Below, piece by piece: positions 6,798 through 13,556 of a stretch of 13,556 bases of DNA (positions within the stretch are counted from its first letter, which is position 1; every line of letters starts with the position of its first letter). The notes under the pieces are model-generated. The model was not told where the DNA came from and did no database searches. It worked only from the letters and a program-made list of their open reading frames with translations. Source of the stretch: Chrysochromulina tobinii (taxonomy: Eukaryota > Haptophyta > Prymnesiales > Chrysochromulinaceae); assembly GCA_001275005.1 (NCBI GenBank), contig JWZX01002494.1:1-13556 (forward strand). The letters are read 5' to 3'. Both the position numbers and the translations under genes were made by a program.

Positions 6798-8336
6798 ATG
6801 CTTTTCACGCGCAATGGGCGACTTCGCGCTCCATTTTTGCTCGCACTGCTCGCTGGATTGACTGAATTGACAGCGGCTGCGCTGCGCACTACGCCGATCA
6901 TGGAGCCTACGTCGGCGGGCTGGCGCCCGTCACTTGCGTCGATGCACGGCGGAGCGCGGCGCGTGTCCGATTTCATGCTCTCCATGGATGCGGAGCCTGG
7001 AGAGACAGCGTCACCTCTAGCGCCGCCTGAGGGCAACTTCATCGAGCAGCGCGTGCCCATTCTCCGCTGGCTACCGAAGACGAATGCGGCTGACGTCGTC
7101 AGCGACGTCATCTCCGGCCTCACGGTGACCACGATGCTGATCCCGCAAGGCATGGCATACGCCACGCTCGCTGGTCTGAACCCGATCGTGGGGCTGTACT
7201 GCTACGTGCCGCTGCTCGTGTACGCGGTGCTGGGCACCTCCTCTTTCCTCGCGGTCGGGCCGGTAGCGCTCGTCTCGACGACCATCTTCAGCATGATCGC
7301 GACGCTCGAGGGTCCTGCGCGCGCAGCCATGGCCTCGGCGCTCATGTTCGCGTGCGGCGTGCTCTCCACGGTGCTAGGGGTGCTCGGGCTCGCGCGCATC
7401 GTCGACTACGTGCCCAAGGACGTGCTCTCGGCCTTCACCACCGGCGCGGCCTTCAACATCATGTTCACGCAGCTGGGCTCCCTGTTTGGGATCAAGGTGG
7501 CCACGTCGCATGCGCCCATTGTGATGCTCAAGAACGCGCTGGTGGCGCTGCCCACGCTGCACGCCTTCACGGCCGGCCTCTCCGCTGCCGCCATCACCAC
7601 GCTGCTCATGCTCAAGAAGCTGCCGCTGCACAAGTGGCTCAAGCTCGCCCCGTCGGTGCCCAAGTCCATTTTTGGCGACCTCGGCCCGTTCACGACCATG
7701 GTGCTCTTCACACTTCTCAACTCCGTGTTTGGATTCAGCGCGCTCCAGGGCATCGCCGAAGTGGGCGTCGTGCCGAGCGGGCTGCCGAACCTCAGCTCGC
7801 CATTGGGCATCTCGCTCGCCGGCCGCTACAAGGACGTCGCCGTTCTCACCTTCGTCATGCTCGTCGAGACGGTGGCGATTGGCAAGGCGCTTGCGGCCAA
7901 GGCGGGGCAGAGCATCGACAACGCGCAGGAATTCATCGCGCTCGGGCTCTCGAACGTTGCAGGCTCCTTCTTCCAGGCGTACACGTGCGCCGGCTCGTTT
8001 TCGCGCTCGGCCGTCGTGGTGTCTACCGGCGGCAAGTCGCAGCTCGGTGGAATCGTAACCGCCATCTCGTTGGTGCTCACGCTCATCTTCCTCACACCCT
8101 TGTTCACACATGTGCCCAAGTCGACGCTCGCCGCGTGCCTCATTGTCGCCGTCTCCAACCTCGTCGACACGAATCGCATCGCTGAGCTGTGGACGCAATC
8201 CAAGGGCATGTTCGCCTTTTACGCTGTGTACGTGGGCCTGATGCTCGCCTTCGGTGCGGCGGAGGGACTGATGGCAAGCGTCGTACTCTTCTACGCCGTC
8301 AGTGCTCTGAAGAAGCTTGGGTCCAAGCTTTCTTGA
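6798..8336 (+). CDS. SulP-family anion (sulfate-type) transporter without a STAS domain
   Basis: 512 residues from the first in-frame ATG (6798). The frame opens upstream only at a GTG (6714). The SulP signature is clear: VISGLTVTTMLIPQGMAYAT (about 104-123), then SFLAVGPVALVS, a conserved acidic ETVAIGKALA (about 357-366), NAQEFIALGLSNVAGSFF, and AGSFSRSAV (about 398-406). It has roughly a dozen or more hydrophobic helices. SulP proteins move sulfate, bicarbonate or other anions, and the substrate here cannot be told. The protein stops at about residue 512, right after the last helix, so the cytosolic STAS domain usual in eukaryotic SulP proteins is absent. Residues 1-30 (FLLALLAG, then LTAAALR) form a signal-like leader, followed by about 50 Ser/Ala/Arg-bearing residues. 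That could be a bipartite plastid-targeting presequence or simply a long N-terminus. Confidence 0.92.
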   Translation: MLFTRNGRLRAPFLLALLAGLTELTAAALRTTPIMEPTSAGWRPSLASMHGGARRVSDFMLSMDAEPGETASPLAPPEGNFIEQRVPILRWLPKTNAADVVSDVISGLTVTTMLIPQGMAYATLAGLNPIVGLYCYVPLLVYAVLGTSSFLAVGPVALVSTTIFSMIATLEGPARAAMASALMFACGVLSTVLGVLGLARIVDYVPKDVLSAFTTGAAFNIMFTQLGSLFGIKVATSHAPIVMLKNALVALPTLHAFTAGLSAAAITTLLMLKKLPLHKWLKLAPSVPKSIFGDLGPFTTMVLFTLLNSVFGFSALQGIAEVGVVPSGLPNLSSPLGISLAGRYKDVAVLTFVMLVETVAIGKALAAKAGQSIDNAQEFIALGLSNVAGSFFQAYTCAGSFSRSAVVVSTGGKSQLGGIVTAISLVLTLIFLTPLFTHVPKSTLAACLIVAVSNLVDTNRIAELWTQSKGMFAFYAVYVGLMLAFGAAEGLMASVVLFYAVSALKKLGSKLS

Positions 8337-8884
8337 ACAAAAGGGTGGCGGGTTTGGGTTGGGCGCATGAAGAGCGCAGTGGTGGAGCACGGCCGCTTTC
8401 CCGAGAGAAATAGTCAAGAACCTCAGAGGGCCGGGAGAACGAGCCGTGTCGTTATAGTGAGCGTAAAAACCCCGAGCCGGACTGTAAATCGTGTTGCTTT
8501 GCAGGGAAAAAGCTCTGATGACGTTGCGTACCGGTACCGTACATACTCAACATCAAGGGACTAGACAACGGGAGCCGAGCGGAGATACTAGTCGCGGTAC
8601 GCGGACGCGACCACCGTCGAGACGCGCCGTCTGGGCATGCGCGTCTGGGACGCTTATCATAACCTTACAATTGTATCTCGACTGGAGCCGCGTCGAGGGG
8701 TCGGAGAAAGTTTAAACAGTCGCGCCGCCCCGGTCGCGTAGGCGTAAACGCGAGCGGGGGGAAATCCCTCTGCCGGCTGTGTAATTCCGCACACCGCAGC
8801 CCAACATCCCTTCGTGAAAGATGAATACTGATTATGACAACTTCTATATGAAATCTGATCACCGGCGCTATCAGAAAACTTGTG
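8337..8884. other. Convergent 3' intergenic region, no gene seen
   Basis: 548 bases lie between the SulP stop and the PARP stop. Open frames are short and resemble nothing I recognise. A small self-complementary stretch, GTACCGGTAC, occurs near 8528-8537. It presumably holds both 3' UTRs. Confidence 0.5.
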
Positions 8885-10909
8885 CTATGCCTCACATTCA
8901 CTGTCGGTCGTGCACAGCTTCTGGTCTCCATTGTAGCGGTGGTAAGCGATGACGTAGTCGATGTGCACGTACTCGGAATGGAAGAGAATAAACTCGCGGT
9001 AGCGCACGATATCCTTGCCCAGCTCGGCAATCAGCGAATGGTGATGGATTTTTGGCATGACGCCCGGCACTGCCGAGAGCTCACGGAAGTTGACGGGGAA
9101 GATGCGCGCGCCATCGTCCATAGAGGTGACCCGTGCGGCTCGAAGTTCATGTGTAGGGGCCTTCTTGTCCAGCGTACACTGCGTGCGCACGGAGAAGCCG
9201 AGGGCTGCGCGCACCACGAGAACATAGAAGACGTCGTCCGGGTGGGGCACGGTTTCGTCATACAACCGCTTGTGCAGCTCACTGCTTGGGTCGTACATGC
9301 TGTCGGCGCTGACGTACTGATCTGTCTTGTCAACCTCCTCCGCGAGGTAGACGCCGTCGCCGAAGGCGGTGCCCAGGTTGGTGCCTGAGTAGCGCTCGTT
9401 CAGGCCCGTGGACAGCAGGTCTAGCAGCTTCTCTGGGTTGGTGCCATGCAGGAGGATGACCTCATTGCAAGCCTGCGAGAGAGAGAAGCCGTGCGCACGA
9501 GCCGTCTTCACGGGCAGGCCGGGCACGTCGGCGACATTCTTGCCCTTCTTCCTGAGCCGCTCGATCTCCTTCTGCACGCGCTTCTTGCCGGTCGTGTACT
9601 TGTCCATTAGGCATGGATGGTCGACCTTCCACGCACACGCGAGCTTTAGCTTGTCATACGGGCCGTAACTTTTCTTCACGTCCTTACCCTTGCCGAGCCA
9701 CTCTTGGCGCTCTATCTGGAGCAGCGCCTCGAGCGATTGTAGGTCGCGTGCATCGGTCTCCGGCTGAAGAGCCCGCAGGGCGAAGCCGTCCTTATCGAGT
9801 GCGAGACTGTTTTTTGACGGACGTGGCGTCGCAGAACGGTCACTGGGCTGGGCAGGAGGCTCCTTGGGTGATTGCGGGCGCTGATCGCGGCGACGACGGC
9901 GCATGAAGACCAGGGCGAGGGCGAGGGCGACAATGATGCCGACGATGACGCCGATGATGACGCCCGTTGGGTCGCTCGTCTCAACTGCCGATGGTCCGGT
10001 GGGTGGAGGTGGCGATGGTGAAGGCGGTGGCGGCGGTGGGATTTCCTCGACGGTGGGTGGCGCCACGACCGCGAGCACAACGATCGAGACGCCGGTGACG
10101 TTTGCGAGCATAGCGGTTGCGCTGCTCGGGCTTCTCGTCGCGCTGGCCATCGTCGACTGCACCGAGGCCGCCGTCACTGCGTACGTCTGGATGCTCACAT
10201 CGGCGATGACGCTGCCCGCCGAAATAGTCAACTCCACCTCCAATGGGTCAACACCCGCCCGAACCGCGATCGCGCTCTTCATCTCGGTCCGCACGCTTGG
10301 GGTGAACGAGGAGACGTCGCCGTCGAGCTCGAGGGTGAATCCGACCACACTCATTGCCGGCGGCGAGGGCGGCGGCGAGGGCGGCGGTGAGGGCGGCGGC
10401 GGCGAGGGCGGAGGGGGCGAGGGTGGTGGTGAGGGCGGAGGCGGCGAGGGCGGCGGCGGCGAGGGCGGAGGGGGCGAGGGCGGTGGTGAGGGCGGAGGCG
10501 GCGAGGGCGGCGGTCGTGAGGGCGGAGGAGGGAAGGGCGGCGGCGGCAAGGGCGGCGGCGGCGGCAGCGAGGGCGGCGGAGGCGAGAGCGGCGGCGGTGA
10601 GGGCGGTGGTAAGGGTGGAGGCGGAAGCGGCGGCGATGGCGGCATCGACGGCGGCTGATTCATCAGCGCACCCCACGCGATGATGCAGATCAGGAAGGGC
10701 AGCCCGAACAGGCAACAGATAGCGCGGAGGAACGCCCGCATCTCAGATCTGCGTTCCTCCTCTTCGTCGGTAAGTGCAATAGCCGTGGGCAAGGATCCAC
10801 ACAAAAGCAAGAAAAAGAGCATGATGACCCACGCGACCGCAAGTTGCGTCTTTGGCGTCGTGGGGCCACTGAACCAGTCGTATTCCGGCGGAAGCGGCGC
10901 GGGTGACAT
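8885..10909 (-). CDS. Membrane-anchored poly(ADP-ribose) polymerase-like protein with Ser-Pro-rich ectodomain
   Basis: 674 residues from the first in-frame ATG (10909). The open frame extends to a GTG at 11014 without another ATG. Order: TM1 (about 23-45), TM2 (about 62-81), a Ser-Pro spacer of extensin type (about 86-184), a ~100-residue domain (about 186-290, FTLELDGDVSSF to VSIVVLAVV), a second short Pro run, TM3 (about 315-336, GVIIGVIVGIIVALALAL) followed by RRRRR, a linker, then a PARP catalytic domain (about 485-660). The catalytic H-Y-E triad is visible: His488 in LLHGT, Tyr521 in GDGVYLAEEVDKTDQYV, and Glu639 in YREFILFHSEYV. This is the pattern of chain-forming ADP-ribosyltransferases using NAD+. 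Positive-inside logic puts the catalytic domain in the cytosol and the Pro-rich part outside. No neighbour suggests a partner. The C-terminal PARP call is strong. Topology and a sensor role are inference. Confidence 0.9.
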   Translation of the reverse strand: MSPAPLPPEYDWFSGPTTPKTQLAVAWVIMLFFLLLCGSLPTAIALTDEEEERRSEMRAFLRAICCLFGLPFLICIIAWGALMNQPPSMPPSPPLPPPPLPPPSPPPLSPPPPSLPPPPPLPPPPFPPPPSRPPPSPPPPSPPPSPPPPSPPPPSPPPPSPPPSPPPPSPPPPSPPPSPPPSPPAMSVVGFTLELDGDVSSFTPSVRTEMKSAIAVRAGVDPLEVELTISAGSVIADVSIQTYAVTAASVQSTMASATRSPSSATAMLANVTGVSIVVLAVVAPPTVEEIPPPPPPSPSPPPPTGPSAVETSDPTGVIIGVIVGIIVALALALVFMRRRRRDQRPQSPKEPPAQPSDRSATPRPSKNSLALDKDGFALRALQPETDARDLQSLEALLQIERQEWLGKGKDVKKSYGPYDKLKLACAWKVDHPCLMDKYTTGKKRVQKEIERLRKKGKNVADVPGLPVKTARAHGFSLSQACNEVILLHGTNPEKLLDLLSTGLNERYSGTNLGTAFGDGVYLAEEVDKTDQYVSADSMYDPSSELHKRLYDETVPHPDDVFYVLVVRAALGFSVRTQCTLDKKAPTHELRAARVTSMDDGARIFPVNFRELSAVPGVMPKIHHHSLIAELGKDIVRYREFILFHSEYVHIDYVIAYHRYNGDQKLCTTDSECEA
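10358..10654. repeat. GC-rich low-complexity array encoding the Ser-Pro spacer
   Basis: About 300 bases of degenerate GGCGGCGAGGGC-type repeats on the plus strand encode repeated SPPPP and SPPP units on the minus strand. The plus strand has many GGG runs and could form G-quadruplexes. Such arrays expand and contract easily. Confidence 0.9.
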
Positions 10910-11176
10910 GGGCTGAGGTGGCGATATTGTCCCATCGTGCCGCTCAGCCGGAGGCAGAGCAGAACAAACGTGAGCATCGAGGGGCGGGGGCGCACCGGCT
11001 CGCGTGGCGCACACAAAATCGCCATCAAAACGGCGGCGTTTTTCTAACGGTTGGAGAAATAAAAGAAAAAAAGGAGAAGGGAAAGGAAGGAGAAGGAGAG
11101 AAGAGGGGAGTCTGTAGAAGAAATGGCACTAATATAGTTCGCGGAGCTGTGTTTGGGGGGTTACGGCCCGAAGCAT
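10910..11176 (-). promoter_or_regulatory. PARP upstream region with a 50-nt polypurine/polypyrimidine tract
   Basis: Between the PARP ATG and the left end of the mobile element. Bases 11061-11110 are uninterrupted purines on the plus strand, so the PARP sense strand has a 50-nt pyrimidine tract about 150-200 nt before the ATG. It could be part of the promoter or 5' UTR, or may adopt a triplex. The stretch 10910-11014 keeps the PARP frame open but has no ATG. Confidence 0.45.
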
Positions 11177-11196
11177 ACTATATGCAATTCGCAACG
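11177..11196 (+). repeat. Left terminal inverted repeat
   Basis: ACTATATGCAATTCGCAACG, matching the reverse complement of 13371-13389 except for one extra C at position 11185. It is followed inward by GGCGACG (11197-11203 approximately), also found inverted at 13353-13359. Confidence 0.8.
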
Positions 11197-11363
11197 GCGA
11201 CGTCCGGTGCCGACCACCCCTAGACACAGGCGCGCCTGCCAGGACGCGCGTTCACACATCCCTCTCTCAAGCCACTTCGTTTCGAACGAATGGCTGTCCC
11301 TCTCCGCCACTGGACGGCCCTACTTCTCAGCCTCTGTGCAACCTGAGGGGGGCGGAGCTACAG

Positions 11364-13079
11364 ATGCCGCCGACCTCGCCCGCCTTGGCTTCCTCTTGGT
11401 CCACGACTGCACTTGTTTCTCCAGTGGTTTCTTCGATGGTTCATCCGATGGTTACTTCGACGCTTTCTTCGATAGTCCCTTTCACACCTTCACCTCCCTC
11501 CGCCTCACCTCCTCCCGCACCCCCGCCTCTTCCCTCCTCCTCTTCTCTCGCCGCCCCCGGCGTCGCCGAGGCCACCGTTCTCCCCCCCTCGCGCGATCCG
11601 CGCGAGGAGCGCCGTGCTAAGCGCCGTCGCCTCAGCGCCGCCTCCTCATTCCCTTCCGACCTCTCGTCGGCCTCCGATGGCTCCGCTCGTCGCGGCAAGG
11701 GATCCAAGCATGCCAACGCCTCCCCCGGCCCCTTCGCGTCAGCTCTCGACCACATGCCGCCTCTCCCGCCCACGAGCGGCGCCAAGCGCCACGCGCTCGG
11801 CCTCGGCTCCGTCCCGCTCGCGAAGGCTGATCTCCAGGCCATCCGGCGGCGGCGCGCGGCGCACGCCCTCGTCTCCATCCTTCCCTACGGCTCCGCAGCC
11901 TTCATCACCCGCGACCCCGATCACGTCATCGTCGCTCGCCCTATCTCCGAGACAGTCTCTCGGATGGTCGACGCCCTCGCCGCCCACGGCTGCACCTCTC
12001 TCGACGGTGCCTTCTCCGCCTACGGCCGCCTCAAGCAGTGGGTTCGGCTCCACCACCCCGACGCCACCGAAATTGTCGCCAGCCACGTCACCGACTTTCA
12101 TCGCGACATCGGCTCCGGCATCTCCATTCTCCAAAAGTTCGACTGGCTTCGTGACCACTGCGGCGTCGAACTCTATTCTCGCGCCCCGGTCTCCAGGCCG
12201 TTCCGCTCCATCGGCCCCAGTCGCGACAACCCGAAGGAGAGCATCACTCTCGCCGTGATGGAGGCCCTTTCCTCTCTCGCCGCCTCCGCTCCTTCTCCCT
12301 TCGTGCGTGCTCACGCGGCCGCGTGGTTCACCATGGGCAAGGCCGCGCTCCGTTACGAGCAAGCCTCCTCCTGCGTCATCAACGCTGTCGTCCCGTGGCC
12401 TCCCACCAACCCGTCCTTCCGGGTCATGTTCGGATCCGTCATATCCGACAAGAATCCCGACCGCTCCAAGATGCGCCCGCGCCCTTTCTGGGCGGTCGTC
12501 GACGCCCTCGACGGCTCCTCCGCCACCCTCGATGCCATCCTGCCGATGCTCGACGCCGCCTCCGACGTTCGTTGCCTTCTCCTCGACACCGACTCGCCGG
12601 ACGGCTCACCCACCCTCGCCTCCCGGTGGGTCCTATCTCCACCCTCTTCACCCCGCGCCCTCGCCTCTCTCCACGGCGTCCTCCTCGCCGCCGGTGTCCC
12701 CCACGACGCTGCTACCCTCCTTCGCCACCACTCCTTCAAGCGCTTCCTTCTCAACGTCGTCGAATCCGATCCCTCCATGCGCTCTGTCGACGCCAACGAG
12801 GTCGGCCGCTTTGCCGATTCCACCGCTCAGAGCGACGACCTCGAGCCGGTCGCAGCCATGCTGCAGCGGCACGAAGCCCGCGTCTCCGCCATGCCCGCCC
12901 GATACGCGCACAAGGCCAAGGTGCGCAAGTGCATCGACCGCCTCTGCGAGATCGAACTTGGTCTCCGTTCGGCCCGCTCTCGCTCCGCCCAGGGCGCCTC
13001 CATCCCCTATCTGGACGGTTGGGACCTGTTCCAGCCCCCCGCGGCGGACCCCACCTCCCCGGCTCTCGCCGGTCTATAG
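11364..13079 (+). CDS. Tyrosine recombinase-like protein of a mobile element
   Basis: 571 residues from ATG to TAG with no intron. Residues 1-130 are Ser/Pro-rich with a basic cluster, REERRAKRRR (about 80-89), that could be a nuclear localisation signal. Residues about 160-275 look like a helical SAM-like DNA-binding domain (AYGRLKQWVRLHHPDA, ISILQKFDWLRDHCGV). The C-terminal part follows the tyrosine-recombinase order: Arg330 in AALRYEQASS (box I), a basic strand SDKNPDRSKMRPRPFW (363-376), HHSFKRFLLNVVE (455-467, box II), ANEVGRFADSTAQ (477-489), and Tyr514 in MPARYAHKAK as candidate nucleophile. The 184-residue span from Arg to Tyr fits the fold. Such enzymes cut and rejoin DNA through a 3'-phosphotyrosine. 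The His-X-X-Arg box has Lys in place of Arg (or a shifted Arg), and Phe replaces the usual Trp/His. From memory this matches a multi-copy algal recombinase group. The family call is moderate, since no search could be run. Confidence 0.62.
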   Translation: MPPTSPALASSWSTTALVSPVVSSMVHPMVTSTLSSIVPFTPSPPSASPPPAPPPLPSSSSLAAPGVAEATVLPPSRDPREERRAKRRRLSAASSFPSDLSSASDGSARRGKGSKHANASPGPFASALDHMPPLPPTSGAKRHALGLGSVPLAKADLQAIRRRRAAHALVSILPYGSAAFITRDPDHVIVARPISETVSRMVDALAAHGCTSLDGAFSAYGRLKQWVRLHHPDATEIVASHVTDFHRDIGSGISILQKFDWLRDHCGVELYSRAPVSRPFRSIGPSRDNPKESITLAVMEALSSLAASAPSPFVRAHAAAWFTMGKAALRYEQASSCVINAVVPWPPTNPSFRVMFGSVISDKNPDRSKMRPRPFWAVVDALDGSSATLDAILPMLDAASDVRCLLLDTDSPDGSPTLASRWVLSPPSSPRALASLHGVLLAAGVPHDAATLLRHHSFKRFLLNVVESDPSMRSVDANEVGRFADSTAQSDDLEPVAAMLQRHEARVSAMPARYAHKAKVRKCIDRLCEIELGLRSARSRSAQGASIPYLDGWDLFQPPAADPTSPALAGL

Positions 13080-13370
13080 TTTTTCCTTGCGCGTGTCTGT
13101 CCACTCAGGACCATGCCGCACCTCCTCCGAGGCCCCTATGTGGCTTATAGGACCATGGGTGACATTTGTAGCCATCGGGTCCCTTCTATCCCCCGATCCC
13201 GGCTCCTCTCCTCTGTCAGCCTCATAGGTTACTGGCCTCCGGCATCGGTCCTACCCTGGTCCTTCCCCAGGATACCGTGACAGTCAGTACGTGTCGATCT
13301 CATGCGTCTTCACACACTCCCCTCACTTCAGTCTTCACACGTGTCTCATACGCGTCGCCGCCGGCGGCGG

Positions 13371-13389
13371 CGTTGCGAATTCATATAGT
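13371..13389 (-). repeat. Right terminal inverted repeat
   Basis: CGTTGCGAATTCATATAGT, the inverse of 11177-11196 with one base missing. Immediately inside it lies a 14-bp perfect palindrome, CGCCGCCGGCGGCG (13356-13369). Confidence 0.8.
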
Positions 13390-13429
13390 TTCAACCCTGG
13401 CAGCGTGGCTCGCCATGGCGCAAAAAGCT

Positions 13430-13526
13430 ATTTCGTGCCCATGCTTGCGCCTTTTGACTCAACATGCTATGCGTGGTCTGTCGCCTCGTCGCTGCCGCTG
13501 CTGGCGATCGCGCGTGGGCACGAAAT
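13430..13526. repeat. 15-bp imperfect inverted repeat
   Basis: ATTTCGTGCCCATGC at 13430-13444 and GCGTGGGCACGAAAT at 13512-13526 pair at 14 of 15 positions with a 67-base loop. It overlaps the partial open frame at the right edge. It may be chance structure in coding DNA. Confidence 0.6.
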
Positions 13527-13556
13527 CCGCGTGCTGTACGTGCGAGGTTGCAATCG
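13441..13556 (+). CDS. Possible 5' end of a glycosyltransferase-like gene (partial, runs off the window)
   Basis: The frame through ATG 13441 stays open to the window edge and reads like a Rossmann-type start: MLAPFDST, then LPLLAIARGHEIRVLYVRG. The small-helix-ARGHE-strand pattern is common at the N-terminus of GT-B glycosyltransferases such as GT1, GT4 and GT28 types. The frame is also open upstream of the ATG (SYFVP), so the true start or an exon border may lie earlier. Only 38 residues are available and another frame (ATG at 13415) is also open, so this is a weak call. Confidence 0.22.
   Translation, partial: MLAPFDSTCYAWSVASSLPLLAIARGHEIRVLYVRGCN

Larger units (their letters stand above)
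11177..13389 (+). mobile_element. 2.2-kb TIR-bounded element carrying a tyrosine-recombinase-like ORF
   Basis: Inverted repeats at 11177-11196 and 13371-13389 bracket one ORF (11364-13079), about 190 bases of 5' leader and 290 bases of 3' trailer. The repeats match at 19 of 20 positions with a one-base indel. A further shared GGCGACG follows inward on both sides, displaced by an 11-base GC insertion on the right. I see no target-site duplication: the outside flanks read ..AAGCAT on the left and TTCAAC.. on the right. No reverse transcriptase or second gene is present. The boundaries rest on the TIRs alone. Confidence 0.65.

Noticed and set aside
7374-8417. 347-codon minus-strand open frame opposite the SulP gene
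   Set aside because: It is a GC-driven shadow with a composition rich in Arg, His and Glu and no recognisable domain. The SulP frame on the other strand is clearly real.
9903-10658. Long plus-strand frame rich in Gly and Glu (GGGEGGG repeats)
   Set aside because: It is the antisense of the Ser-Pro coding repeat in the PARP gene. The low-complexity array keeps several frames open.
12307-13227. 306-codon plus-strand frame overlapping the recombinase ORF
   Set aside because: It is almost entirely Ser, Pro, Ala, Arg and Thr, as expected of a GC-rich shifted frame. The recombinase frame has ordered motifs.
13430-13526. Inverted repeat considered as a transcription terminator or as the outer end of the mobile element
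   Set aside because: The loop is 67 bases, no T-run follows, and the copy does not recur at the left side. The TIR pair at 11177 and 13389 is a better element boundary.
1-13556. tRNA, rRNA or other structured RNA genes
   Set aside because: I saw no cloverleaf, conserved rRNA segment or snRNA motif on reading. A covariance-model scan would be decisive and could not be run.

Overview
The window looks like nuclear DNA of a GC-rich eukaryotic microalga, most likely a haptophyte or a related secondary-plastid alga. The evidence is the pair of short GT-AG introns, a myotubularin, a membrane PARP with an extensin-like Ser-Pro spacer, a SulP transporter with an N-terminal targeting-type leader, and a tyrosine-recombinase ORF of a type I associate from memory with haptophyte and dinoflagellate genomes. 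There is no sign of operons or Shine-Dalgarno sites. Several long open frames begin only at GTG, so I moved their starts to the first in-frame ATG. The taxonomic call is inference.

Layout, left to right. Bases 1-1562 hold no intact gene. They contain a 20-bp tandem duplication and a decayed, frameshifted coding fragment framed exactly by two ~105-bp direct repeats. Bases 1563-3389 (+) are a three-exon gene for a secreted GH39-type glycoside hydrolase. Its second intron is largely made of two tandem duplications, one of which duplicates the 3' splice site. Bases 3827-6421 (-) encode a myotubularin-family protein, convergent with the GH39 gene, whose catalytic cysteine is replaced by glycine. 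A 376-bp divergent promoter region carrying a 52-bp direct repeat separates it from a SulP anion transporter (6798-8336, +) that lacks the usual STAS domain. Bases 8885-10909 (-) encode a predicted membrane-spanning PARP: two N-terminal membrane segments, a long Ser-Pro spacer, a conserved-looking non-cytosolic domain, a third membrane segment, and a C-terminal ADP-ribosyltransferase domain with an intact H-Y-E triad.

Bases 11177-13389 are a compact 2.2-kb element. Near-perfect terminal inverted repeats flank one ORF that reads as a tyrosine recombinase. It sits just upstream of the PARP gene. The last ~160 bases contain an open frame that may be the start of a glycosyltransferase-like gene cut by the window edge.

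The genes do not form one pathway. The features most worth a second look are the membrane PARP, the otherwise well-kept dead myotubularin, the TIR-bounded recombinase element, and the duplicated splice sites in GH39 intron 2.
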